Below, one piece after another: positions 46,599-55,700 of a stretch of DNA of 64,000 bases. Made by a program: the position numbers and the translations under genes. The notes beneath the pieces are model-generated. The model searched no databases and had not been told where the DNA came from. It worked only from the letters and a program-made list of their open reading frames with translations. This stretch comes from Mesorhizobium sp. Root102 (GTDB lineage Bacteria > Pseudomonadota > Alphaproteobacteria > Rhizobiales > Rhizobiaceae). The stretch spans positions 1 to 64,000 of the forward strand of contig NZ_LMCP01000020.1 in assembly GCF_001425625.1 (NCBI RefSeq), in the 5' to 3' direction. Each line of letters starts with the position of its first letter. Within the stretch, counting starts at the first letter, position 1.

Positions 46599-47873
46599 TT
46601 AGTTGAACTTGTACTTCGCGCCGAGGCGCACGGTCTGGAACGACGGGGTGTCCTCAAGGAACCCGCCCGAGCCGAAGTCTTCCTTCTGATACTGCGAATA
46701 GCGATACTCGAGACCGACGGTCATATTGCTGGAAACGGCTGTTTCCAAGCCGCCACCGATCGAGAAGCCGCTGGAGCCCCAATCGTAGATGTCGGCGCTG
46801 CCGCCACCCGGTGCTTCTGCATGCAGATCAAAATGCTGCCAGCTGTAACCGCCGAGCACATAGGCCAAGGTTGATTCGTTGACCTTGGCACCAATTCGAG
46901 CGAGGGCATCGAAGCCATAGTCGGCGTCGCCCTTGATTGAGCCGCCGCCAATATCAAGCTTGGACTGGATGCCAGAATAACGGGCGTCCAACTGAACGCC
47001 TGCGACCCAGCTGCCGAAATCATGATCATAACCGACGCTGGCCTCGCCGAACACGCCTTCGCCGCCGATGCCGTCCAACTCAACGGCACCTAGGAGCGTC
47101 AGGTCATGCACCATCGTGCCGGCACCGAGCGCACCTCCAACATAGAACCCGCTCCAGTTGTAGGCTGGGCTAGCAAACGAAGTGCCGCCACCATTCTGCG
47201 CGCCGAAGCGATAGTTGGCAGCGATATGGAAGGTGTGGGTGGACGGCTCGACATTTAGAGAGGCGCCGCCAAGATCGAGGACCGACTTGTCGCCGTAGTC
47301 TGCATAGCGATATTCAGTCTTCAGCGTCCAGTTGCCACGCAGCACGGTTTCCATGCCAACGCCGAGAACATAGCCACTGCGGTCCTGCGAAAATTCCAAG
47401 CCGTCCGCTGCGCCCGAGCCATCAAGCTTGAAATGCTGCCAGGTATAGCCACCGAGCACATAGCCCAGCGTATTCTGATTGAGCAGGTAGCCGGCGCGCA
47501 GGCCAACATCGAAGCCATAGGAGTTTGTCAGATCGACATCGCCACCGGCAATGCTCAACGAGGGACCGATATTGCTCAAATTCGCGTCGATGAAACCGCC
47601 GAGCAGGAAACGCTCCGAAACCATGTAGTCGTAGCCTGCGGTCAATTCACCAAATACGCCATTTCCACCAAGGCCATTGAAGCCCAGGCCCGGCACGCTG
47701 AACTTATGCACGCTAGCGCCAAAGCCGCCGCCAATGCCGACGTAAGCGCCGCTCCAGTTGAAGCCGCTGGCTTCAACCGGCTGTACAACGTCGGCCGCGT
47801 GAGCAGCAGACATCAAAGCCACAGCCGAAACAGCACCGAGAAGAAAAGATTTCGCAGAAACGCGAATGAACAT
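46599..47873 (-). CDS. Outer-membrane protein with two tandem beta-barrel domains
   Basis: A 424-residue outer-membrane protein. After a signal peptide (MFIRVSAKSFLLGAVSAVALMSAAHA), two similar domains of about 190 residues follow. The first runs from FNWSGAYVGIGGGFG to THTFHIAANYRFG; the second from YNWSGFYVGGALGAG to FQTVRLGAKYKFN. Each has an internal NTLGYVLGGYTWQHF / STLAYVLGGYSWQHF block, and each resembles one Omp25/RopB-type eight-stranded barrel. It thus looks like a head-to-tail duplication. A terminal aromatic signature (YKFN) is slightly off the usual C-terminal Phe. Function is unknown; single-barrel relatives are structural or adhesion porin-like proteins. Confidence 0.88.
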   Translation of the reverse strand: MFIRVSAKSFLLGAVSAVALMSAAHAADVVQPVEASGFNWSGAYVGIGGGFGASVHKFSVPGLGFNGLGGNGVFGELTAGYDYMVSERFLLGGFIDANLSNIGPSLSIAGGDVDLTNSYGFDVGLRAGYLLNQNTLGYVLGGYTWQHFKLDGSGAADGLEFSQDRSGYVLGVGMETVLRGNWTLKTEYRYADYGDKSVLDLGGASLNVEPSTHTFHIAANYRFGAQNGGGTSFASPAYNWSGFYVGGALGAGTMVHDLTLLGAVELDGIGGEGVFGEASVGYDHDFGSWVAGVQLDARYSGIQSKLDIGGGSIKGDADYGFDALARIGAKVNESTLAYVLGGYSWQHFDLHAEAPGGGSADIYDWGSSGFSIGGGLETAVSSNMTVGLEYRYSQYQKEDFGSGGFLEDTPSFQTVRLGAKYKFN

Positions 47874-48034
47874 AGCCCAAACCCCTTATGAACAACCCCG
47901 CAGTATCTCTAGCAGGGAGTCGGCTGATTTAGGTATGATAAAAATGCAACAATGGTAGGCGAAGTGCCGTTACGGCACATGTTTTTGATCCTGAATTGCC
48001 TGGAAAAAAGGCACCGACATCCTTGATTTCTCGA

Positions 48035-48063
48035 AGAAAAACCCGCCGGCGTAAACCGGCGGG
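48035..48063 (-). terminator. Intrinsic terminator after ald
   Basis: On the minus strand CCCGCCGG and CCGGCGGG form a perfect stem, followed by GTTTTTC. It lies about 30 bases after the ald stop. Confidence 0.88.
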
Positions 48064-48094
48064 CCGACGGGAGAAAATGTTCCTATGTGAGGAT

Positions 48095-49210
48095 TCAGGC
48101 CGCGAGAACCGCTTTCGGCTCGACCAGTTCGTAGCCGAGCGCCTCGGCGACAGCCCGGTTGGTGATCTTGCCCTTGTGGACATTGAGGCCGTTGCGCAAA
48201 TGGTGGTCGTCGACCAGCGCCTTCAGGCCCTTGTCGGCAAGCTGCAGGCCATAGTGAAGCGTCGCGTTGTTGAGCGCATGGGCTGACGTGACCGGCACCG
48301 CGCCCGGCATGTTGGCGACGCAATAGTGGATGACGCCGTCGACCTCGTAGGTAGGATCGGCATGGGTGGTGGCATGCGAGGTCTCGAAGCAGCCGCCCTG
48401 GTCGATGGCGACGTCGACCAGCACCGAGCCTTTCTTCATGCCCGACAGCATTTCGCGCGAAACCAGCTTGGGCGCCGCAGCACCCGGGATCAGCACGGCG
48501 CCGACGACGATGTCGGCCGAAAAGCACTCTTCTTCCAGCGCTTCGACAGTCGAGTAACGGGTGTGGACGCGGCCGGCGAAGAGATCATCCAACTGGCGCA
48601 ATCTCGGGATCGAGCGGTCGATGATGGTGACGTCGGCGCCAAGGCCCGCCGCCATCCTGGCAGCATGCAGGCCGACGACGCCGCCGCCGAGCACGGTGAC
48701 CTTGCCCGGCAGCACGCCGGGCACTCCGCCCAGCAGCACGCCGCGGCCACCATTGGCCTTCTGCAGCGCCGTGGCGCCGGCCTGGATCGACAGGCGTCCG
48801 GCAACTTCCGACATCGGCGCCAGCAGCGGCAGGCCGCCACGATCGTCGGTCACGGTCTCGTAGGCGATTGCCGTCACGCCGGACGCGAGCAGGCCCTTGG
48901 TCTGCTCCGGATCCGGGGCAAGATGAAGATAGGTGTACAGAATCTGGCCTTCGCGCAGCTGCGCCCATTCGTTGGGCTGCGGCTCCTTGACCTTGACGAT
49001 CATGTCCGACTTGGCAAACACGTCGGCAGCCGTCTTGGCGATGGTGGCGCCGGCGGCGCGGTAGGCGTTGTCATCTGCGCCGATGCCGGCCCCGGCGCCG
49101 GTCTCGACCAGCACTTCGTGGCCGTGGGCAACATACTCGCGGACCGAGCCGGGGGTGAGGCCGACGCGATATTCGTGGTTCTTGATTTCCTTGGGGCAGC
49201 CGACGCGCAT
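48095..49210 (-). CDS. ald: Alanine dehydrogenase
   Basis: A 371-residue NAD-dependent enzyme interconverting alanine and pyruvate plus ammonia. MRVGCPKEIKNHEYRVGLTPGSV, the catalytic segments HEVLVETGAGAGIG and YTYLHLAPDPEQT, the NAD-binding VTVLGGGVVGLHAARMAAGLGADVTIIDR and DQGGCFETSHATTHADPTYEVDGVIHYCVANMPGAVP are typical. It is divergent from an Lrp/AsnC regulator gene, the usual arrangement for AldR control by L-alanine. Confidence 0.97.
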   Translation of the reverse strand: MRVGCPKEIKNHEYRVGLTPGSVREYVAHGHEVLVETGAGAGIGADDNAYRAAGATIAKTAADVFAKSDMIVKVKEPQPNEWAQLREGQILYTYLHLAPDPEQTKGLLASGVTAIAYETVTDDRGGLPLLAPMSEVAGRLSIQAGATALQKANGGRGVLLGGVPGVLPGKVTVLGGGVVGLHAARMAAGLGADVTIIDRSIPRLRQLDDLFAGRVHTRYSTVEALEEECFSADIVVGAVLIPGAAAPKLVSREMLSGMKKGSVLVDVAIDQGGCFETSHATTHADPTYEVDGVIHYCVANMPGAVPVTSAHALNNATLHYGLQLADKGLKALVDDHHLRNGLNVHKGKITNRAVAEALGYELVEPKAVLAA

Positions 49211-49269
49211 TTTCTTCTCCTGATCCGGCCCTTTTGGGCTCGTTCCCTGTATGGATGAAGTAAACCACG

Positions 49270-49332
49270 AATCGTTGCGCAGGTGTTTGCGAATGCGCTT
49301 GCGCCAACGGGCAGGTTTCGGTAATCGTTGCG
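49270..49332. promoter_or_regulatory. Repeated AATCGTTGCG boxes in the ald-Lrp intergenic region
   Basis: AATCGTTGCG occurs at 49270-49279 and 49323-49332, 53 bases apart (about five helical turns). Between them lies TTTGCGAATGCGCTTGCG. They are candidate binding sites of the divergent Lrp/AsnC protein, which typically wraps DNA over several phased sites. Confidence 0.5.
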
Positions 49333-49366
49333 AAAAATAGCTATATATTCGCAGGATTCACGAAAA

Positions 49367-49840
49367 ATGCCGCTCGATAGGATTGATATCGCCATTCTCG
49401 AGACTTTGCAGAAGGATGGCAGGATACCCAATGCAGCACTGGCCGAGAGGGTTGGCCTGTCGCAGTCGGCCTGTTCACGCCGGCTCGACAATCTGGAGAA
49501 ATCCGGAACCATCCGCGGCTACCATGCCCGGCTTTCCAATGCCGCACTTGGGCACCAGATGACGGCGATCGTGCACATATCGTTGTCGGGACAGTTCGAG
49601 AAGACGCTGTCGGATTTCGAGGCGGCGATCAAGCGCTGCCCGAACGTTCTGTCCTGCCATCTGATGTCGGGTGAGTACGACTACATCCTGAGGATCGCGG
49701 CGAAGGATCTCGTCGACTATGAGCGCATCCACAAGGAATGGCTGTCGGCGATGCCGCACGTGACCAAGATCAACTCGTCATTCGCCTTGCGCGAGATCGT
49801 TGATCGCACGGCCATGGGCATGAAGCCGGAGATGGCTTAG
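49367..49840 (+). CDS. Lrp/AsnC-family regulator, probable activator of ald
   Basis: A 157-residue regulator. The AsnC-type HTH is MPLDRIDIAILETLQKDGRIPNAALAERVGLSQSACSRRLDNLEKSGTIRGY, and the RAM ligand domain follows (QMTAIVHISLSG ... FEAAIKRCPNVLSCHLMSGEYDYILRI). It probably responds to an amino acid, likely alanine, and controls ald. The start at 49367 has AGGA ten bases upstream; the ORF opens with a TTG at 49328. The stop overlaps the convergent cyclo-ligase gene by four bases. Confidence 0.9.
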   Translation: MPLDRIDIAILETLQKDGRIPNAALAERVGLSQSACSRRLDNLEKSGTIRGYHARLSNAALGHQMTAIVHISLSGQFEKTLSDFEAAIKRCPNVLSCHLMSGEYDYILRIAAKDLVDYERIHKEWLSAMPHVTKINSSFALREIVDRTAMGMKPEMA

Positions 49841-50490
49841 CTGGCTTCCGTCACAAGCCGATCCATTGGGATGTCGTGCGGCTGCGGGTAGATGGTGGCG
49901 ATGCGCTGCAGTTCGTAGCCGACGCCGATGACCAGCGGTTTGAACGGCATTGCCGCCAGCGTGCGGTCGAAAAAGCCGCCGCCATAGCCCAGGCGGAAGT
50001 TTTGGGGATCGATGCCGACGATCGGCGAGATGACGATGTCCGGCAGCACCGGATCGCCCTCGGCCGGGATCGGGATGTTCCAGACGCCTTTTTCCAACCG
50101 GTCGCCCGGCGCATAGGCGCGAAAGATCAGCGGCTGTCCTTTCTCGATGACGATGGGCAGGGCGGTGCGGCCGCCGCGTTCATTGATGGACGCCATCCAT
50201 GGCCGCAGGTCCGGCTCGCCGCGAAACGGCCAGTAAAGGCTGACCATGCGGCCGGCGATCTCGCCGACGATCCCGTCGAGGCCTTCCGCAATACGCTGTG
50301 ACATCGCCGTTCGCGCGTCGGCGGAGACGGCAAGACGCGCGGCGATCAGGCGTTCGCGCTCGGCCTTGCGCCAGCGTCGCACATCGGTCCAGTCGCTCAG
50401 AGGCGCACGGAATTCCGGATCGAGTTCATGCATGAAACAGGGCGGCGAAGAATACTGCGCCGGAGCCTCATCGTCATGATCGTCGGCCAT
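49837..50490 (-). CDS. 5-Formyltetrahydrofolate cyclo-ligase
   Basis: A 217-residue enzyme that converts 5-formyl-THF to methenyl-THF with ATP. LSDWTDVRRWRKAERERLIAARLAVS has the substrate/nucleotide-binding basic pattern. The late VISPIVGIDPQNFRLGYGGGFFDRTLAAM carries the family motif GYGxGFFDR, here GYGGGFFDR. A His/Asp-rich leader of ~30 residues precedes the core. In many bacteria 6S RNA lies next to this gene; none was recognised here. Confidence 0.92.
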   Translation of the reverse strand: MADDHDDEAPAQYSSPPCFMHELDPEFRAPLSDWTDVRRWRKAERERLIAARLAVSADARTAMSQRIAEGLDGIVGEIAGRMVSLYWPFRGEPDLRPWMASINERGGRTALPIVIEKGQPLIFRAYAPGDRLEKGVWNIPIPAEGDPVLPDIVISPIVGIDPQNFRLGYGGGFFDRTLAAMPFKPLVIGVGYELQRIATIYPQPHDIPMDRLVTEAS

Positions 50491-50655
50491 GCCTCACCTC
50501 ATCGCGTGTTCGATGACGCTATACCTCGCGATACGATACAACATGTGCATTCACGACATGGAACGACGAGTCTCGGGCACCGGCGGTCTGTTGCTGCATT
50601 GCACAAAAGTACCTACATCTGGGGCAGGCAATTTTGCTCGCCAGGGTGAATTGAG

Positions 50656-51921
50656 ATGAACGAAGCCAGCCATCATGTGGTCGTTGTCGGCGCGGGTTTC
50701 GGTGGCCTCGAATTCACCCGCGCGCTTGGCGGCGCACCAGTGCGCATGACCATGATCGACAAGCGCAACCATCATCTTTTCCAGCCGCTGCTCTATCAGG
50801 TGGCAACGACGGCGCTGGCAACCTCCGAGGTTGCCTGGCCGATCCGCCATCTCCTGCGCAAGCGCAAGGACGTGACGACGTTGCTGGCCAACGTCACCGG
50901 CGTCGACCGCGCCGGCAAACGCGTGTTGCTCGATGACGGCAGCGCCGTCGCCTACGACACGCTGGTGCTGGCCACCGGCGCTCGCCACGCCTATTTCGGT
51001 CACGACGAGTGGGAGCCTTTCGCGCCAGGCCTGAAGACGCTGGAAGACGCCACCACCATTCGGCGGCGCATTCTCTTGGCCTTCGAGCAGGCAGAGCGGG
51101 AGACCGATCCCGCCAAACGCCAGGCGCTGCTGACCATTGCGATCGTCGGCGGTGGCCCGACCGGCGTGGAACTGGCCGGCACCATCGTCGAGCTGGCGCA
51201 CGACACACTGCGCGGCGAGTTCCGCAACATCGATACGCAGCAAACGCGCGTGGTACTGATCGAGGCCGGCGAACGCATCCTTGCCAATTTCGCGCCAAAA
51301 CTCTCCGACTATGCCAGCAAGGCACTCGAGCGGCTCGGTGTGACGGTCGAGCTCGGACGGGCTGTCACGCGCTGCGATGCCGAGGGCGTCGTTTTTGGCG
51401 ACAGGCAACTGGCGGCCCGAACGATTCTGTGGGCGGCAGGCGTTGCCGCTTCGCCCGTTGCCGAATGGCTCGGCGCGGCCGCGGACCGGGCGGGCAGGGT
51501 GCTCGTCGAGCCTTACCTGACCGTGCCGGGCAGCCCCGAGATTTTCGTCATCGGCGATGCCGCGCATGTCCTGCGGCCGGACGGCCGCCCCGTTCCCGGC
51601 GTGGCACCGGCCGCCAAGCAGCAGGGCCGGCATGTTGCCGCCACGCTGAAGGCGCGGCTTGCCGGCGACACCAGCTCGCGGCCGTTCCGCTACCGGCATG
51701 ACGGCGATCTCGCCACGATCGGCAAGCGCGCCGCGGTGATCGATTTCGGCTGGATCAAGCTGACCGGTTGGGCGGCCTGGTGGCTGTGGGGGATTGCTCA
51801 CATCTATTTCCTGATCGGCTTTCGCAACCGGCTTGCGGTTTCGTTGAGCTGGCTATGGATCTACGCGACGGGCCAACGCAGCGCGCGATTGATCACCCAG
51901 GGCGACGACGACAAGGGCTGA
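50656..51921 (+). CDS. ndh: Type II NADH dehydrogenase (NDH-2)
   Basis: A 421-residue membrane-associated FAD enzyme that passes electrons from NADH to quinone without pumping protons. The FAD site is HVVVVGAGFGGLEFTRAL, the NADH site TIAIVGGGPTGVELAGTIVEL, and AYDTLVLATGARHAYFGHDEWE and EIFVIGDAAHVLRPDGRPVPGVAPAAKQQG are typical. The C-terminal hydrophobic stretch WAAWWLWGIAHIYFLIGFRNRL binds the membrane. The gene stands alone. Confidence 0.92.
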   Translation: MNEASHHVVVVGAGFGGLEFTRALGGAPVRMTMIDKRNHHLFQPLLYQVATTALATSEVAWPIRHLLRKRKDVTTLLANVTGVDRAGKRVLLDDGSAVAYDTLVLATGARHAYFGHDEWEPFAPGLKTLEDATTIRRRILLAFEQAERETDPAKRQALLTIAIVGGGPTGVELAGTIVELAHDTLRGEFRNIDTQQTRVVLIEAGERILANFAPKLSDYASKALERLGVTVELGRAVTRCDAEGVVFGDRQLAARTILWAAGVAASPVAEWLGAAADRAGRVLVEPYLTVPGSPEIFVIGDAAHVLRPDGRPVPGVAPAAKQQGRHVAATLKARLAGDTSSRPFRYRHDGDLATIGKRAAVIDFGWIKLTGWAAWWLWGIAHIYFLIGFRNRLAVSLSWLWIYATGQRSARLITQGDDDKG

Positions 51922-52069
51922 TCTTCTCCGGCTGCGTATGTTCATCCGCGCGTCATCTGTTGCTGATCGACTGATGTTTGGCGCGCGCAACTTCTTGAAT
52001 GGACTTGGATGAGTTTCAGAGCGAAATTCGCTTTGGGGCAGGGCCTGTTACGTCGTCGAAGGAGAAAAC

Positions 52070-54049
52070 ATGTCGCAACTGCTCCATCCCGTATCCCGCC
52101 GCGATCTCCTTGCGGGCGCCGCCGCCGCAGGGGCACTGATCATGCTGCATCCGTTCTCCGCTCGCGCTCAAGATAACCAGGCGCATCTCCGGATCATGGA
52201 GACCACCGACATCCATGTGAACGTGCTGCCCTACGACTACTACGCCGACAAAGCGAACGACACGATGGGCCTGTCGCGCACGGCTTCCCTGATTGACGCG
52301 GTGCGCAAGGAAGCCGTGAATTCGATGCTGATCGACAATGGCGACCTGCTGCAGGGCAACCCGATGGGCGACTACATCGCCTATGAGAAGGGCCTGAAGG
52401 ACGGCGACCTGCATCCAATCATGAAGGGCATGAACCTGCTCGGCTACGAGTGCTCTACGCTGGGCAACCACGAGTTCAACTACGGCCTGTCATTCCTGGA
52501 CAAGGTGCTGGCCGGCGCCAATTTCCCCTTCGTCTGCGCCAATCTGATCCGCGGCACCGAGTTGGCCTCGAACCCGCGCGACGACAAGCTCTATCTCAAG
52601 CCCTATGTCATCCTCGACAAGAAGATCAAGGACGGTTCGGGCGCCGAGCAGCCGATCAGGGTCGGCATCATCGGCTTCGTGCCGCCGCAGATCATGGTCT
52701 GGGATCTCAAGAACCTCGAAGGCAACGTCAAGACGCGCGACATTGTCGAGGCGGCCAAGGCCTGGGTGCCGCAGATGAAGGAGGAGGGCGCCGGCATCGT
52801 CATTGCGCTCTCGCATTCCGGCATCGACGTGAAGCAGGGTGACATGATGGAGAACGCATCGTTCTTCGTCGCCGGCGTCGATGGCATCGACGCGGTGTTC
52901 ACCGGTCACCAGCATCTGGTGTTCCCCGGCAAGAAGGATTTCCAGTCGCTCGAAGGTGTCGACACGCAAAGAGGCACGCTGCAGGGCAAACCCGCCGTCA
53001 TGGGTGGATTCTGGGGCTCGCATATGGGGCTGATCGACCTGATGCTGGAGCGCGACGGGTCGAAATGGAAGGTCGTTTCAGCCACTTCCGAAGCGCGGCC
53101 GATCTTCGAGCGCGTCGACAACAAGAACAAGTCGACTGTCCCCGACGACAAGCGCATCATCGCTGCCCTCGCACAGGATCACCAGGCGACACTGGCCTAT
53201 GTGCGCCGCCCGGTCGGCAAGACCTCCGCGCCGCTCTATTCCTATTTCGCGCTGGTCGCGGACGACCCGTCGGTGCAGGTCGTCAGCCAGGCGCAGACCT
53301 GGTACCTCAGGGATATTCTCAAGAACACGCAATGGAAGGATGTGCCGCTGCTGTCGGCCGCCGCGCCCTTCAAGGCCGGCGGACGCAACGGCGCCGACTA
53401 CTATACCGACGTGCCGGCCGGCGACGTCGCCATCAAGAACGTTGCCGACCTCTATCTCTATCCCAACACCGTGCGCGCGGTCGAAATAACCGGTGCTCAG
53501 GTCAAGGAATGGCTGGAAATGTCAGCCGGCATCTTCAACCGGATCGAGCCAGGGAAGGCCGATCAGGCCCTCATCAACACCGACTTCCCATCCTACAATT
53601 TCGACGTCATCGACGGCGTCACCTATAAAATAGACCTGTCGCAGCCGCCGAAATACGATGCCAAGGGCGGGCAGGCGAATGCCGACGCCAACCGCATCGT
53701 CGACCTGATGTTCGACGGAAAACCAATTGATCCCAAACAGACATTTGTCGTCGCGACCAACAATTACCGAGCTGGTGGCGGCGGAAATTTCCCCGACATC
53801 AATGCCTCGAAGATCATCTACGAGGCACCGGACACCAATCGCGACGTCATCGTTCGCTACATCGTGAGCGAGGGCACGATCAATCCGTTGGCGGACGACA
53901 ACTGGTCGTTCGCGCCATTGCCTGGAACCAGCGCCGTGTTCGAAACCGGCGCCAAGGCGGAGGATTTCATTGCGCAGGTGAAGTCACTGAAAATCGAGCC
54001 GGCGGGCGAGGGCGAGGCGGGATTCGCGAAATACCGCATCCTTCTCTGA
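52070..54049 (+). CDS. cpdB: 2',3'-Cyclic-nucleotide 2'-phosphodiesterase / 3'-nucleotidase
   Basis: A 659-residue bifunctional periplasmic enzyme. The N-terminus has a Tat-type signal (SRRDLLAGAAAAGALIML), unlike the Sec signal of E. coli CpdB. The metallophosphatase domain has LRIMETTDIHVNVLPYDYY, IDNGDLLQG, GNHEFNYG, ALSHSGID and FTGHQHLVFPG as metal ligands. The 5'-nucleotidase C-terminal domain starts near YTDVPAGDVAIKNVADLYLYPN. It hydrolyses 2',3'-cyclic nucleotides from RNA decay to scavenge phosphate. The start follows GGAGAAAAC. Confidence 0.93.
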   Translation: MSQLLHPVSRRDLLAGAAAAGALIMLHPFSARAQDNQAHLRIMETTDIHVNVLPYDYYADKANDTMGLSRTASLIDAVRKEAVNSMLIDNGDLLQGNPMGDYIAYEKGLKDGDLHPIMKGMNLLGYECSTLGNHEFNYGLSFLDKVLAGANFPFVCANLIRGTELASNPRDDKLYLKPYVILDKKIKDGSGAEQPIRVGIIGFVPPQIMVWDLKNLEGNVKTRDIVEAAKAWVPQMKEEGAGIVIALSHSGIDVKQGDMMENASFFVAGVDGIDAVFTGHQHLVFPGKKDFQSLEGVDTQRGTLQGKPAVMGGFWGSHMGLIDLMLERDGSKWKVVSATSEARPIFERVDNKNKSTVPDDKRIIAALAQDHQATLAYVRRPVGKTSAPLYSYFALVADDPSVQVVSQAQTWYLRDILKNTQWKDVPLLSAAAPFKAGGRNGADYYTDVPAGDVAIKNVADLYLYPNTVRAVEITGAQVKEWLEMSAGIFNRIEPGKADQALINTDFPSYNFDVIDGVTYKIDLSQPPKYDAKGGQANADANRIVDLMFDGKPIDPKQTFVVATNNYRAGGGGNFPDINASKIIYEAPDTNRDVIVRYIVSEGTINPLADDNWSFAPLPGTSAVFETGAKAEDFIAQVKSLKIEPAGEGEAGFAKYRILL

Positions 54050-54073
54050 TCACTGCCGTTCGAAGGGCGCGAT

Positions 54074-54097
54074 TCCACGCCGTCACATCGGCGTGGA
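54074..54097. terminator. Hairpin between convergent cpdB and cyclopropane synthase genes
   Basis: TCCACGCCG (54074-54082) and CGGCGTGGA (54089-54097) form a perfect nine-pair stem with a six-base loop, directly beside the stop codon at 54099 on the minus strand. U-tracts are lacking on both sides, so it is only a possible transcript end. Confidence 0.5.
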
Positions 54098-54098
54098 C

Positions 54099-55355
54099 TT
54101 ACGCCTTGTAGACCACCTGGCGCACGTCGATGTAGCTGGCGCGGAATCCGGCCTCGCAATAGTGCAGGTAGAACTCCCAGAGCTTCTTGAATCGGTCGTC
54201 GAAGCCGAGCGGGACGATCTTCTCCCATGACGCCCAGAACCGGTGGCGCCATTCGGCGAGCGTACGCGCGTAATCGTCCGGAAACACGCGCTCGCGCAGA
54301 TGGGCAAGGCCATGATCCTTGCCCAGTGCTTTCAGGATTGACGGCGTCGGCAGCATGCCGCCCGGGAAGACGTAGCGCTGGATGAAATCCGGCCTGGCGC
54401 GATATGTGGCGTAGGCGGCTTCGTTGATGGTGATGATCTGCAGGCCGGCGGTGCCGCCGGGCCTCAGGCAGGCCTTCATCTTGCCGAAAAACACCGGCCA
54501 GTATTTCTCGCCGACCGCCTCGAACATCTCGATCGAGGCGATGCGGTCATAGGTGCCGGTTTCGTCGCGATAATCCTGCAGCTTGATGTCGACCTTGTCG
54601 GCAAGCCCGGCCTTGGCGATGCGCGCCTTGGCGAAGTCGTGCTGTTCGCGGCTGATCGTCAACCCTGTCACCCGGCAGCCGATCTCGCGCGCCGCGAATT
54701 CGGCGAATCCGCCCCAGCCGCAGCCGATTTCCAACACATGGTCCTTCGGGCCGATCCCTGTATCCTTGGCCAGGGCGCGGTATTTGGCGGCTTGCGCGCT
54801 TTCCAGGTCGTTGGCACCTGTCGTGTAGAGCGCCGAGGAATATGTCATGCTCGGATCAAGCCATTCCTTGTAGAAGGCGTTGCCGAGGTCGTAATGCGCC
54901 GAGATGTTGCGCTTCGAGCCGGTGCGCGTGTTCTGGTTGAACCAGTGGCGAATGCGCTGGACGGTGTTGATCAGCCAACTGGTGCCGCCCGCGATGCGCT
55001 CGCCGACGACCGAATTGACCACGAACAGCTCTAGGAAGCTGGTTACGTCTGGGCTTTCCCAATCGCCGTCCATGTAGGATTCGGCAACGCCGATCGTGCC
55101 GCCGGAAAAGGCGCGGCCGGGCAAGCGCCAGTTCTTGAGCACCAGTTCGGCGTCCGGGCCAGGCCCCTTGCCGCCGACGAGGACGGCCCGCCCGTCCGGC
55201 ATCCTGACCTTGAGCGAACCGCGCGGCAGGTTCATCGCCGCCGACAGCACCATGCGGGCCTTGGCCGGCAGGCCCTTGACGATCTCGGCAAAATTGAATT
55301 CGTCGAGCCTGACCGCGTCACCCAACGCCACGCCAAAATGTTCCTTGTGTGCCAT
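54099..55355 (-). CDS. Cyclopropane-fatty-acyl-phospholipid synthase family protein
   Basis: A 418-residue SAM-dependent enzyme that methylenates unsaturated acyl chains of membrane phospholipids. An N-terminal lipid-binding part (LPRGSLKVRMPDGRAVLVGGKGPGPDAELVLKNWR) precedes the methyltransferase domain with ISAHYDLGNAFYKEWLDPSMTYSSALY and the SAM motif VLEIGCGWGGFAEFAAREIGC. YVFPGGMLPT and the late HYCEAGFRASYIDV are typical. The ATG at 55355 has a G-rich GGGGGTGGG leader; a longer reading to 55388 adds eleven residues. Confidence 0.92.
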   Translation of the reverse strand: MAHKEHFGVALGDAVRLDEFNFAEIVKGLPAKARMVLSAAMNLPRGSLKVRMPDGRAVLVGGKGPGPDAELVLKNWRLPGRAFSGGTIGVAESYMDGDWESPDVTSFLELFVVNSVVGERIAGGTSWLINTVQRIRHWFNQNTRTGSKRNISAHYDLGNAFYKEWLDPSMTYSSALYTTGANDLESAQAAKYRALAKDTGIGPKDHVLEIGCGWGGFAEFAAREIGCRVTGLTISREQHDFAKARIAKAGLADKVDIKLQDYRDETGTYDRIASIEMFEAVGEKYWPVFFGKMKACLRPGGTAGLQIITINEAAYATYRARPDFIQRYVFPGGMLPTPSILKALGKDHGLAHLRERVFPDDYARTLAEWRHRFWASWEKIVPLGFDDRFKKLWEFYLHYCEAGFRASYIDVRQVVYKA

Positions 55356-55700
55356 CCCACCCCCTGGACTTCCGCGGTGTCGGCGCAAATTGCCAAGCCA
55401 CGGTTCTCTTGGATCATTCGCCAGGTTCGAACGCCGTTTCCTGATCTCGGGTGCTGACCGGCTCAGTGATGGGCGGGTTCGGACGAAAGCGTGCGCCCCT
55501 TGACCAGAGCTTCAGCACTTCCCAGTGAATCCCTGCGACAATCTTCCACGTCATGAGGGGGGACTTCAAGAGGCAGGCTGCAAGCGGGGCTGTGCCAAGC
55601 GAATTGCTCTCGCCGGCATGGATCTGCCTTTTACACAGCAAAGGCCGAACGCGCCAAAAACGCCTATGGCTGCTGCATTGCTTGTGGGATAGATTTAGCC
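55356..55700. other. Intergenic stretch upstream of the cyclopropane synthase gene
   Basis: About 345 bases separate the cyclopropane synthase gene from the 42-residue gene. I see no convincing gene, repeat or terminator. A 106-codon reading (55553-55873) has unlikely composition and covers the better-supported small gene in another frame. The region probably holds two divergent promoters. Confidence 0.5.

Noticed and set aside
50491..50655. 6S RNA next to the 5-formyl-THF cyclo-ligase gene
   Set aside because: Genome context made it worth checking, but no long rod-like hairpin with a central bubble is visible in these 165 bases.
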